The notes under the pieces: model-generated
Told to the model about the DNA's origin: nothing
The model's input: only the letters and a program-made list of their open reading frames with translations
Database searches by the model: none
Shown: one piece after another, positions 44,155 through 55,189 of the stretch
How the letters are laid out: every line of letters starts with the position of its first letter
How positions within the stretch are numbered: position 1 is the first letter of the stretch
NCBI GenBank assembly: GCA_022410635.1
Contig: JAJVDF010000165.1
Coordinates: 1,996,367-2,060,366 of the forward strand
DNA from: Tretioscincus oriximinensis
Taxonomy: Eukaryota; Chordata; Lepidosauria; Squamata; Gymnophthalmidae
Direction: 5' to 3'
Length of the DNA: 64,000 nucleotides
Program-made: the position numbers and the translations under genes

Positions 44155-45060
44155 CTGTTGGTATTCTTGGCAAGCTACTAATTTTTAAATGCATGTATAT
44201 TTTCACTTGGTGTTCCAGCTGTCTTCTGGTGGATGAATTGCTTTACAAGTGTGACTGGCTATTCTCTTTGACATCTTAGTGGCATTTGATACTGTTAACC
44301 TCTGTAATATTTTCAGCTACTGCAAAGAGTCGAGAGCTTAAATTCTGCAGAGCACAGCTTGTTCTACTCCTGCTGAAAATTCATGTAAAAACAGTGTTAA
44401 ATGACTTCCATGCCACTGTTTAGGAACTGTCATGAGAGACATGTGAAAGCAAATATTAAGCTTTTAAATAATAGCTTTCCCTGGATGGCTGGGATCTTTG
44501 AATTATTACCCACATCCAGGTGATCTTGTGGGTTGACAACTGTAGTGTTTTCAAATAGACTTTTTTTTGCAGAAAATAGAGGAGGGCGTAATCCCACTTT
44601 TCTGTAGGGAGTTGTCACCAAAGCTGTGATGTGATAAGTTATAATTATGTACTATCTGCCCATTCATCAGAACTTCAGTTCATTGCAAGTAGTTTATCAC
44701 ACTTCTGGGAGTTGNTGTGTCCTGCCTACAGTTGGAAGTACCTGGCACATGAAATGGAGCAGGTGTGTTTTACTTGGATGTTCTGGGAAGCTTTTATACC
44801 AAACAGCTATCCAATAAAAATATAAGAGCATCACGTGATTTCTTGGTCTCCAAGGCCCGCAGATCCCAACTTCTTAGATTAGCTGCTTTTGGATGAATTC
44901 CTCTGAAGAAGTCAGGCTATCTTCTCTAAGCCTGTTGACTAGTTCCACAATGTAAGGTCAAAGCTGCTTTATCTTTTATCTTTCTGCATGTTGTTATGGA
45001 ACATGCAAACATTTTCCCTTTGGTTCATGACAACTTAAATGTTTACATGATATAAAATAT
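44155..45060. other. Unassigned stretch, one N
   Basis: N at 44715. No exon or repeat copy was supported. Confidence 0.4.
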
Positions 45061-45064
45061 CTTT

Positions 45065-45375
45065 TAGCTCGGTCGCTAAGGAAACAATCTCTCATCTGGG
45101 AGATTGGGTTTCGAAGCCTGTGTCAGATGTGGGGAGGGGTGAGCACCTTCCACTAGCCTGTAGCTCTAGCCAACCCAGCTATTTGAAAGCAAGAATTGCA
45201 AGAAGTTGCAACTGACTGCAAGTAGATACATGAGAACCACCACATTCTGGTGGGGATGATAGAATGTAAGCCTTTGAGCAAAAATACCCTTGTAAGCCTC
45301 TTTGAGTCCCTTTCAAAGGTGAGAAAAGCGGGGTATAAGAACCCAGTTCTTCTTCTTCTGCTGCTGCTGCTGATG
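45065..45375 (+). mobile_element. tRNA-derived SINE, family 1, best-preserved copy
   Basis: A-box region TAGCTCGGTCGCTAAGG, B-box region GGTTTCGAAGCC, the body shared with 967, and CGGGGTATAAGAAC. It closes with a CTT then CTG triplet-repeat tail (45346-45373). Confidence 0.85.
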
Positions 45376-45714
45376 ACTGAAAATGGATATTTATAAGCTT
45401 GGAGGAAATACCTGATGTGGATTACTTTCTTAATGGTTCCTTTAAGCAAAGAAAAATGTCAGTACCGAATAGAAAATAAGTTAGCAACTGCTCTTTGCTT
45501 TTTGCAAAACAGCAGTAAAGGACACATGCAATGACAACAACACTACTTTCTAAAGAAAATAAATGAATCCACTTACTAGACATGTGAAACCAGGGAAGTC
45601 CTTGTAAGGAGAGCCTGTATGAAATCACTGCTGACATGACCCTCTCCCATTGGGAATCCTTTGAAAGGGTTTTTCCCCAATGCTTTGGTTTAGAAATTGC
45701 ATTCAAAATTTGAA

Positions 45715-45895
45715 CCTAAGAGTAGACTATAGCTCCGCAGTAGAGAAAACTGCCTAATAAGCAGAAGGTTGAGCCCTAGGCTCTGTAGGCAATGACAAAC
45801 CATTTCTGTATCTTTGCCTAGAAAACTATATAGAAATCTCCAGGTTATCTCATGTGACTCATGCAGAAATCCTGCTCCCATTTGCACCACAATTA
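45715..45895 (+). mobile_element. tRNA-derived SINE, family 3
   Basis: Head ATAGCTCCGCAGTAGAGAAA and ATAAGCAGAAGGTTGAGCCC, then a body ending CTCATGCAGAAATCCTGC, comparable with 13190-13365. Confidence 0.6.
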
Positions 45896-46374
45896 GTATT
45901 CCACAGTATTCAGCAACATTTTGGGGAAGCAGTTATTTATTTAAGATTCAGTTTATGAACTAAGGAAGAAAGCACTTCTCATTAAAATGCATAAGGAATT
46001 TGTTTCTAGCTAGTGGGTAGATGTGTTTGCAGTGGTATAAATATTACCAAACTTTCCTTTCAGAAATATCAGAACTGTATATTCAAAATGCATAAGCAAT
46101 GTGAAATAGTAGCAATACATATGTACTACAGCTGCCTGGGCTGTAGGGCAAAGGTGTATGTAAAAGGCTGATTGCAGTTTCATTGAAGTGGTATGAATTG
46201 CTTGCAAGTCTGTGATATCTGTGATTAGGATTTGTGCCTGTGATTATCACAGAAACTATTGATTAGTTATGTAGTTAAGTTAATAAGTAAATGAAATTTA
46301 AATTTAGCAACTGATGCATCTTGGATCTAAAGTTTGTTTATCTCTGCTGCTTATGTATAAAGAACAACAAAAAT

Positions 46375-46520
46375 AACTACCTGTTCTTCTCTTCACAACA
46401 GACACCTTGTGAACTAGGGATTGAGAAACTTGGCTTTTGCAGAAGAGTGCAGAATTGAACATGGAGACTTCCAGATATGAGTCTGGCAATCTAACCACTA
46501 CATCAGACTGGCTCTCTTAG
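46375..46520 (-). mobile_element. tRNA-derived SINE, family 2
   Basis: On the minus strand GAGAGCCAGTCTGATGTAGTGG-type head and the CACAAGGTGTCTGTTGTG block, as at 25466. Confidence 0.7.
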
Positions 46521-46802
46521 TGGAGGCTTATGGGGCACCAAGCAAGCATGGTTCAGCTGTTTTGGGCTGGTGGTAGTTATTGAATTAGCCAAATTAATTA
46601 CTTCTGCTGTATAAAAAAACTTGAAAGATCAGATATGTTTTATTATTTACTAATTTTACATACAAAGTTGGTTAGCCTGCTGTAGAACATAAATATTGTA
46701 GATTTAATTGGTGTGGGAAAGGGTTTTTTTACTAGATGCTGTAGGGATAATAAGCAGTACCTGGTGAACATTCCTCCTTTCCACACCCTTTAGATTTGCC
46801 AC

Positions 46803-46943
46803 ATAAAAACTGGGGCAGGAGTTTGAATCTTTAATGGGTAAAAATAATAATTTCACCCTCAAGTGTTGCAGGCACTATAAACTGCACTTGGTAATTCCTC
46901 TCTTCCATATCTATTAAAACTGCAAACGTAGAACCTGGTTTTA
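46803..46943. mobile_element. Second copy of the inverted-repeat element at 37
   Basis: Shares landmarks in order with 37-181. A further partial, possibly tandem, copy of its 3' portion precedes it (46757-46802, TACCTGGTGAACATTCCTCC). Confidence 0.5.
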
Positions 46944-46944
46944 T

Positions 46945-49860
46945 GTTGTAACCCTACAATAAATTTGCAGGATTTCTGTCCTTTTCACATGTGTGTGTAT
47001 TAACACTGATCTGTTATGAAGACCTGAGAGGGAAAAGAATAAAAACTGGAAAAACAAAGAAAATACAAAATTCAATTTCTAGACACTTTCACAAATTATA
47101 AAATTATGAGTGTATAGACTGGTTGAAAGGATCTCCAACCCCTCAGCCACCCACCAACCTAATGATGCTAATTTATGGGAGAGGGGAATCAACAGATAAA
47201 TGAGTCAAATTTCATTGTATAGATTTTTGTAGGAAAATCTTAGCATTTACCTACTAAGCCCCTAATCCAAATTAATTGCTAGAAAATGTCTTTTAAAACA
47301 TTTTTAATGAGAATTAAAGCTGGAATAAGACCAGCAATGTCCAAACAGTACTACCTCTAAGCTGCTTTTGTTCTGCTGCTTTCAAAAGTCCGCCGCATAA
47401 TTCTTGGACTTCCTATAACGTTGTAAGTGATGAGTAATTGCATTTTCTGGAATAGAGCATAGATATTTCAGTACAAATCAATACAGAATATCCATGTTTT
47501 GTGGATTAAGTAAGTAACATCTAGATGCAGTCTAAAAATGATACTGTATCTGTCAAGGACTCTCATAATACCTTAGGTAATAACAAGAAAAAAGTAGGCA
47601 GCGTAAGTTGTAGACAAGCCTACTTCTTCAGATGTTATTACTATTGTAGTGACTATCTTAATATCATGTGTTCTGCCCCCATGTATTTCTCTTGTATCTG
47701 TCTGAAACACTATATTTATTGACCACATGGAAATCAAGTACATTTGATCTAGACTATGTAGACTGTGGAAGACAGTCTGCATAATTTAATGTTACTATGC
47801 TCCTAAAACATTTCAATACAGAATAGCTATCTGGTACACTAGTTTTCCCTGTTTTGAAATCTTCTCTACCATAGGATCGTCTCCCTTTCTGCAGTCGGAA
47901 AAGGCATAGCCCAGGCTTCTCATTTTAATTAAGAATAAAACTGCTGACACCTGGCTTTCTTGGCTGTACAAGACATGTGAGCTGGGATTGGTGGGGATGC
48001 CAAACAAATCGGAAAAGTATGTATGTGTGTGTTGAATTTCCCATTGGTTTGGGGGAAGTTATTTTGTGTATGTGAGTGTGTATTGAATTTTCCATTTGGT
48101 TTTGGGGGAGCTGTTTGGATTGGAAATGGCTAAAGGTCAAAGCATTTGTTCTGCAGCTGGGAAAGACACAGAAGTTCATACCGAATGCAAAATACTTTTT
48201 TCCCCCCTTCCCAACACCTGGTGCTAGTTTTGGAAGAGGCTTCTGTCTATTGTCTTCTTCATCAGAGCAGTGTTTTGTGTGACTTCCCAGGAATCAGAGA
48301 TTATTTTATTTTTTCCTTTCATGTGTCTCCTTGAGCATTTTCAGCCCCCTAGAAGTAGATTTATACCCATAGTACTGAGGGCTTTATCACATCTAAATTT
48401 TAATCCAACTTCAGTCCATTTTCAGTTTTATCATCAAAATGGCAAGATATTTTTCTTTGGTATTCTTGAACTCAAATAATCCACCTTTGGTTTTAATAAA
48501 GTGAAAATAAAATCATTATTCACTTTGCTGATATTGTTTTTATTCTGAAGTGGACTGAAGGTGAATTAAAACTGTGACCAGGCAAGAGAGCAAAATAATC
48601 ATAGCTTGAATACAGAGTTCAAACTGGCTCAAAGAACATCAGGTGTTGTGGATTAGAACAGAGGAGAACCAGAACGGATGGAAATGATGATTTACACTAG
48701 AGACCCTGCACACTTTTTTCCAGACTTAGGAATGTTGAGCAATAAACTTCTGAGTGGGAAAATGTGGTTTGGAGAACAATTTCTCCCAGACCCATTGAAT
48801 AAAAAATTGCCTATTTTGGCTGTCTGTTGTTGGATTTTTTTATAAAAGGAAGCCAGAAAAATGTTGGTTTCAAGATTTTTTTTTGAATTACCTTAAATGG
48901 TAGTTGTACTGGTTAGCTGAGCAATTTTAATTTTATTTTATGCTTCAAATACTGGAAAGGAAGAGTAAGGAAATGTTGCACATAACACCATGGGGAGAAT
49001 TTGTTTTTAGCAAGTGGGGTGTGGAGTCTAGATTGATTGCTTCTGGAATTTTAAAAGATCATGCTGTCACAATGGACTATTTACATCTTTCATGAAAGCA
49101 TGTGTATCCAGCAATATAAAAATAAAACAACTAATTGCAGTGTTATAAATATTTGCTTAAGGAATGCTAATTTTTTACAAGTTTAACCAGCTCTTCAGTT
49201 TGGTTACGGGATTTACAAAAAAATCTCTGTACCTCTCAGTTCTTACTTTGCTCTGGGGTCAAGTACTTTGGGGCCTGATGAAGGTCAACGAAATCTCTTA
49301 AACACTGGGCAGAGATAGCCCCATCTTTGTTTCATTACCCGGCAATATTTTCAATACATTTGTTTCAGCAGCAGCCGTGTGGTGTCTTTTTATTTTTGTC
49401 TACCGCATCTGCCGGCACCACTCCCTTCATTGTTCACAGTGGAAATCTGCAGACATAATTCTGATGGATGGAAGAGACTATTCCCCTCCCTCATCAAGGT
49501 CAGCTATGATTTTGACATGGTGAAAGGGGAGACTGCCTTTGCTTAGGGAAGGAAAAGAAGGCACCTTCTCTGCCACTGTGACTAAATCTCTGACAATATT
49601 AATTGTAAAGAAAGTAACCTCACTTTTCAAAACCATGCCTGTGGATTTTCTTCCAATGACTTTGACAGGTCCCCTCACTCAAAATGGAAACAAAGCAATT
49701 CCTGATTTTGAGTTGTATGACAGGCGGATTTTCAAATGTGTCTCTGCAATGCAACTGCCATAATGGCACTTAAAGTTGATTTATAGTAACACAGCATGGA
49801 TGCCAAGTTCATGGATGCCAAGTTCATGGATGCTACTAAGTTGGATGTCTTGATACTGCC
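46945..49860. other. Unassigned stretch with local duplications
   Basis: A locally duplicated block at about 48018-48117 (TGTGTGTTGAATTTCCCATT and a relative) and a 15-bp tandem of ATGGATGCCAAGTTC at 49796-49833 are visible. The block GGCCTGATGAAGGTCAACGA at 49273 has the look of an interspersed repeat but has no partner here. No gene was supported. Confidence 0.4.
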
Positions 49861-49861
49861 T

Positions 49862-50030
49862 CTGAAATGGAGCAACAAGCAGTATTCCTGAAATGCCATT
49901 TGCAGGGCTTCAAGAACAGTTGAAGATTTTGCCTTCTTTCATTCCAGACTGTCCAGGTGCAATTGGTGGGCCTCTGTGTGAGACAGAATTCTGAACCAGA
50001 TGGACTGTGGCCCATTTCAGCACGAAGAAG
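49862..50030 (+). mobile_element. CR1 3' tail fragment next to the large CR1
   Basis: GAAATGGAGCAACAAGCAGT, CAGACTGTCCAGGTGCAATT and GAACCAGATGGACTGTGGCC are the 3' UTR landmarks of the 8452-type CR1. It ends where the larger element of a different CR1 subfamily begins. Confidence 0.75.
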
Positions 50031-50231
50031 CTAAAAAACTCACCGCAAGGCAAAAGAATACCAGATGTGATGACCAAAGAAGCAGAGAAATTCACCAGCC
50101 CAGGAATCTGAACTTTAGGGAGTAATTTGCATATTCCAAATGCATGCTGGAAAGAAGCTAAAAAACTCACCATGAGGCAAAAGAACACCAGATTTGGTGA
50201 CCAGGGAAGCATAGAAATTCACCAGCCCGCG
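50024..50231 (+). repeat. Direct duplication of about 78 bp at the 5' end of the CR1
   Basis: GAAGCTAAAAAACTCACC(G/A) starts at 50024 and again at 50154, each running to GAAATTCACCAGCCC. The copies are about 85-90% alike by eye and 130 bp apart. Tandem 5' blocks are common in LINE promoter/5' UTR regions. Confidence 0.75.
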
Positions 50232-50244
50232 CGACTTCATGGTC

Positions 50245-51150
50245 TTCTGCAGTGAATGTAATAACTTCACCTGCCACAAATGCAAGATCGTGTCGCTGCT
50301 GGAAGAAAAGGTGCAAAGTCTCAAGGAGAGAGTGTCCACTTAGAAACTCATTAGGGATGCAGAGAGCCAAACAGAAGAGTCCCTTCTGATTCATGAAGAG
50401 AAAGAAAATCCTAGCATACCAGTAGAAGCAGCGGAATGGAAACATGTGACTCAGACAAGAAGGTGGGATAGGAGGCTGTCAGCACCTATACAGCTTAAGA
50501 GTCAATTCCAGGTTCTCATGCAAGAGAACAATGAAGAAGAGCAGAATTATACATCTAGATGACCCATGAGGAGCAGTCCAGTTAGCACTCAGAAACCTCT
50601 TGAACTGAGGAAATGAACTGCCCCAGAGAAGAAGAAAAGGAGAGTGGTGGTTGTGGGGGATTCCCTATTGAAAGGAACAGAAGTAGCTGTGTGCAGACCT
50701 GACATAACTTCACGAGAGGTTTGCTGTCTTCCAGGAGTACGAATCAAAGATGTGTCTGAGAGGCTGCCAAGACTTTTTTGTCCTACAGATGACTACCCAT
50801 TTCTATTGATACATATAGGAACAAATGACACTGCAACACAGGATTTTGAAACTATCTGCAGANATTTCNAGGATCTAGGCAGGAAAGTGAAGGAACTGGA
50901 AGCACAGGTAGTCTTCTCATNTATCCTCCCAGTGGATGGTCATGGAAGAAGAAGATGGAACAAGATTTTGAAGGTAAACAACTGGCTACGTCGGTGGTGC
51001 TACCAACAGGGATTTGGATTTCTAGACCCACAGAGTGAGCTACTTATATGATGGACTCTTGGCAAGGGATGGGCTGCACCATACAAGAATAGGAAAGAAT
51101 ATTTTTGGAAGGTGTCTGGCATCAATCATTAGGAGAGTTTTAAACTAAAG
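50245..51150 (+). pseudogene. CR1 ORF1 remnant (Cys-rich, coiled coil, SGNH-type esterase)
   Basis: It begins with a CSECNNFTCHKC Cys cluster and a heptad-like LLEEKVQSLKERVSTL segment. After a broken linker, an open frame (50644-51051) holds VVVGDSLLKGTE (GDS block with the nucleophile Ser), IHIGTND (block III) and LPVDGHGRRRW, and it closes with a GLHHTRIGKNIFG-like end at about 51070. CR1 ORF1 proteins are RNA-binding, with an SGNH/GDSL esterase-like fold. Three Ns (50863, 50869, 50921) and linker stops make it non-functional. Confidence 0.85.
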
Positions 51151-51195
51151 CAGAAGGGGAAGTGAAGTAAAAGGGCAGGCAAATATGCACAGCCA

Positions 51196-54100
51196 ATGAA
51201 TGCAGAGGACAATCTTACTGGCCAAATAAGAAGAGAAGAACAAAGGCAAAACATTTGGGAGAGACCCAGAGAACACAAGCTAAATCACAAACTAAAATGC
51301 TTCTATACTAATGCACATTGCATGGGAAACAAACAAGAAGAATTGGAGATCCTAACACAGGAAAATAAATATGATGTCATAGGTATCACTGAAACTTGGT
51401 GGGATGAATCACATGATTGGAATTCAAAGCTTAGAGGTTACAACTTATTTATAAGAAGCAGACTTAACTAAAGGGGAGGAGGTATTGCATTGTATGTTAA
51501 AGAAATATATACCTCCTCAGAGATTCAAGTTTCGGAAAATGGAAGCCCTGTAGAAACTGTCTGGGTAAGAATACAAGGTGAGAAAAACAGAAGGGACACC
51601 ATCGTGTGAGTTTATTATAGGCCTCCTGGACAAACAGAAGATAGGGATAAACTCTTCCTATAACTGATGACTATGCTCTCAAATAAACATGATACAGTGA
51701 TTATGTGAGATTTTAACTATCCAGACATTTATTGAGAATCTCTCTTGGGCAAAACTCACGGGTCTACTAAATTTTTATCTAGCTGATAATTTTATCTGCC
51801 CCAAAGTGGAAGATAAAACAAGAGGACCCGCTATCCTGGATCTAATTCTTATCAACAAGGAGGAAATGGTTGCAGAAGTAAGGGTGGTTGGGACCTTGGG
51901 ATGCAGTGACCATGCAATCATTGAATTCTACATAACAAAGGGAGGAAGACCTGAGAGGACGTAGACTTTAGGACTGGATTTCAGAAGAGCAGATTTTGAT
52001 GGACTCAGAAGGAGGGTAGGAAGATTCCAATGGTTGGAAGTCTTAAAGGACAGAACTGTCGAAGAAGGATGGGAAATCTTGCAAAATGAGATTCTAGAAG
52101 CACAATCTTTACCAATTTCCAAAAGAAGAAAACACGGGAAGTATCTAAGAAGGCCACTGTGGTTGAACCCAAATCTTAATAACCTACTGAAAAGGAAAAA
52201 AGTACTGTTTATGAAATGGAAGAAGGGGGATATTTCTAAGGACGTATATAAGACAGTCTGTAGCAACCGTAGGGCAAAGTGTCAGAAAAGCTAAAGCTAA
52301 ATATGAACTGAGTCTCACAAGGAATGTAAAAAGCAATAATAAAAGGTTTTGGGGGTATGTCAAAAGAAAAAGAAAANTCCAATGGTTGGAAGTCTTAAAG
52401 GACAGAACTGTCGAAGAAGGATGGGAAATCTTGCAAAATGAGATTCTAGAAGCACAATCTTTACCAATTTCCAAAAGAAGAAAACACGGGAAGTATCTAA
52501 GAAGGCCACTGTGGTTGAACCCAAATCTTAATAACCTACTGAAAAGGAAAAAAGTACTGTTTATGAAATGGAAGAAGGGGGATATTTCTAAGGACGTATA
52601 TAAGACAGTCTGTAGCAACCGTAGGGCAAAGTGTCAGAAAAGCTAAAGCTAAATATGAACTGAGTCTCACAAGGAATGTAAAAAGCAATAATAAAAGGTT
52701 TTGGGGGTATGTCAAAAGAAAAAGAAAAGCTAAAGGTGCTATAGGAGTTCCACAGAGGGAAAATTGTGAATTGATCAAAAACAATACTGAGAAAGCTGAA
52801 CTTCTGGACACTTATTTTGCATCTGTTTTTTTCTGAAGAAGGACATGCAACAACAGCTGGCCCTCATTCTGCTATTGAAGGAACAAAAGAATCGAAACAC
52901 TTAATAGACAGAGAAAAGGTGAGGGAACTCTTAGCTAATTTAATGAATTCAGATCTCCAGGCCCAGATGAACTACATCCCAGGGTACTGAAGGAACTAGC
53001 AGAAGTAATAGCGGAACCACTTGCAGTGATCTTTGAAAATTCATGGACAACAGGAGAAGTCCCAGTAGAATGGAGAAGGGCAAATGTTGTCCCTACCTTC
53101 AAAAAGGGTAAAAAGGTGGAACCAGGAAACTACAGGCTGTGAGTCTTACTTAAATACCAGGAAAGCTCCTTGAACAAGTTATGAAGCAGCATGTATGCCA
53201 GCACCTGGATAGGAATGCAGTAATTAACCAGAGCCAACATGGATTTGTAACAAACAAGTCATGCCAGACTAATATAATTTCTTTCTATGATAGAATCACC
53301 AAATGGGTTAATCAGGGAAATGCAGTAGATGTGGTATATCTTGACTTCAGTAAAGCATTCGACAAATATCTCATTCCATCCTTATTTTAAAAATGGTCAA
53401 GTATGGAATTGACAAAACAACAGTTGGATGGATTCAAAACTGGCTTAGTGATCGTACTCAGAGAGTGGTAATAAATGGTTGCACATCCAATTAGATGAAT
53501 GTTTCAAGTGTAGAACCACAAGGGTCTGTCCTAGGCCCAGTGCTATTTAACATATTTATAAATGATCTAAATGAAGGAATTGAAGGAAAACTTTTCATAT
53601 TTGCTGATGACACAAAGTTAGGCAATGTTGCTAATACTAAACAAGATAGAGATAGGATTCAAAAAGATCTAGACAAGCTTGAACAATGGGCTGAAACTAA
53701 CAGAATGGTATTTAACAGTGAGAAATGCAAGATCCTACATCTGGGCATGAATAATGAAAACAGCACATATAGAATGGGAGGAATATGTCTGAGCAGCAGC
53801 ACAGGTGAGAAGGACCTGGGTATATTGGTAGATCACAGATTAAACATGAGTCAACAGTGTGAAGCAGCTTCAAAAAAGGCAAACACAATCCTGGGATGTG
53901 CCAAGAGGAGCATAGAATCTCGCTCACGTGAAGTAATTATTCCTCTCTACTGTACTTTGGCATGACCACACTTGGAATACTGTGTTTAGTTCTGGGGGGG
54001 GGGACAATTTAAAAGGGACATTGATAAACTAGAGCAAGTTCAAAAGAGAGTTACAAGGATAGTGAGTGGTCTGGAAACTATGTCCTATGAGAAACGGTTA

Positions 54101-54230
54101 AAGGATATAGGGAGAGAAGACTGAGAGGAGACTTGATAGCTGTCTACAAATATCTGAAGGGCTGTCACAGAGCAGAGGGATCAGCATTGTTCTCATTAGC
54201 ACATGAAAGAACATGGAAGGACTAGAAACA
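51196..54230 (+). pseudogene. CR1 ORF2 remnant (endonuclease and reverse transcriptase)
   Basis: Endonuclease: FYTNAHCMGNKQEEL, IGITETWWDESHDWN, VYYRPPG and a CSDHAIIEF-type motif near 51904. Linker about 52030-52740. RT: LKELAEVIAEPLAVIF, RRANVVPTFKKG, NYRL, SQHGFVTNKSCQTN, YLDFSKAFD, GSVLGPVLFNIFINDL and the intact catalytic FADDTKLG. C-terminus: LGILVDHRLNMSQQC. Several frameshifts (for example after FSKAFD) and stops break it. Confidence 0.88.
52026..52728 (+). repeat. Identical 351-bp duplication across a single N
   Basis: 52026-52376 and 52378-52728 are the same sequence, with N at 52377 between them. In the CR1 linker only one copy is expected. Most likely an unmerged contig overlap. 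Confidence 0.85.
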
Positions 54231-55017
54231 ATGGAATGAAACTGCAAGGGAGTAGATTTAGATTAGATATCAGCAAAAAACTGTCTAACAGTCAGGGTGA
54301 TAAACCAGTGGAACAGTTTGCAACATGGGGTGGTGAGTTCACCTTCCCTGGAAGTCTTCAAACAGAGACTGGACAGTCATCTGTCTGGGATGGTTTAATG
54401 AATCCTGCATCGAGCAGGGGGTTGGACCCGATGACCTTGGAGGTCCCTTCCAACTCTATGATTCTATGAAAAAAAAACTAGAAACAATGGAATGAAACTA
54501 CAAGGGAGTAGATTTAAATTAGATATCAGAAAAAAACTTTCTAACAGTCAGGGTGATAAACCAGTNAGAAGACTGAGAGGAGACTTGATAGCTGTCTACA
54601 AATATCTGAAGGGCTGTCACAGAGCAGAGGGATCAGCATTGTTCTCATTAGCACATGAAAGAACATGGAAGGACTAGAAACAATGGAATGAAACTGCAAG
54701 GGAGTAGATTTAGATTAGATATCAGCAAAAAACTGTCTAACAGTCAGGGTGATAAACCAGTGGAACAGTTTGCAACATGGGGTGGTGAGTTCACCTTCCC
54801 TGGAAGTCTTCAAACAGAGACTGGACAGTCATCTGTCTGGGATGGTTTAATGAATCCTGCATCGAGCAGGGGGTTGGACCCGATGACCTTGGAGGTCCCT
54901 TCCAACTCTATGATTCTATGAAAAAAAAACTAGAAACAATGGAATGAAACTACAAGGGAGTAGATTTAAATTAGATATCAGAAAAAAACTTTCTAACAGT
55001 CAGGGTGATAAACCAGT
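54115..55017 (+). repeat. Identical 451-bp duplication across a single N
   Basis: 54115-54565 and 54567-55017 are the same sequence, joined by N at 54566. Inside each copy there is a second, diverged and probably genuine repeat of the CR1 3' end (GCAAGGGAGTAGATTTAGAT against ACAAGGGAGTAGATTTAAAT). Confidence 0.85.
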
Positions 55018-55189
55018 GGAACAGTTTGCCACAGGGAGTGGTGAGTTCGCCTTCCCTGGAAGTCTTCAAACAGAGACTGGACAGTCATCTGTCTGGGATG
55101 GTTTAATGAATCCTGCATCGAGCAGAGGGTTGGACCCGATGACCCTGGAGGTCCCTTCCAACTCTATAATTCTATGATTCTATATGTAG

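Larger units (their letters stand above)
50024..55186 (+). mobile_element. Near full-length CR1-clade LINE, degenerate
   Basis: Order of parts: a duplicated 5' block, ORF1 with a Cys-rich/coiled-coil start and an SGNH-esterase domain, then ORF2 with endonuclease, linker and RT, and a 3' UTR closing in ATTCTATGATTCTAT. This is the canonical CR1 order. Frameshifts, stops and Ns break both ORFs. Two N-joined duplications (52026-52728 and 54115-55017) inflate its length by about 800 bp. The subfamily differs from the TTCTTATG-tailed copies. Confidence 0.9.

Noticed and set aside
49255..49410. Interspersed repeat with GGCCTGATGAAGGTCAACGA
   Set aside because: It resembles repeat families from memory, but there is no second copy or terminal structure in the window to support a call.
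50644..51051. Host SGNH-hydrolase gene
   Set aside because: The GDS and GTND blocks sit between a CR1 ORF1 Cys-rich start and a CR1 ORF2 endonuclease, so it is the CR1 ORF1 esterase domain.
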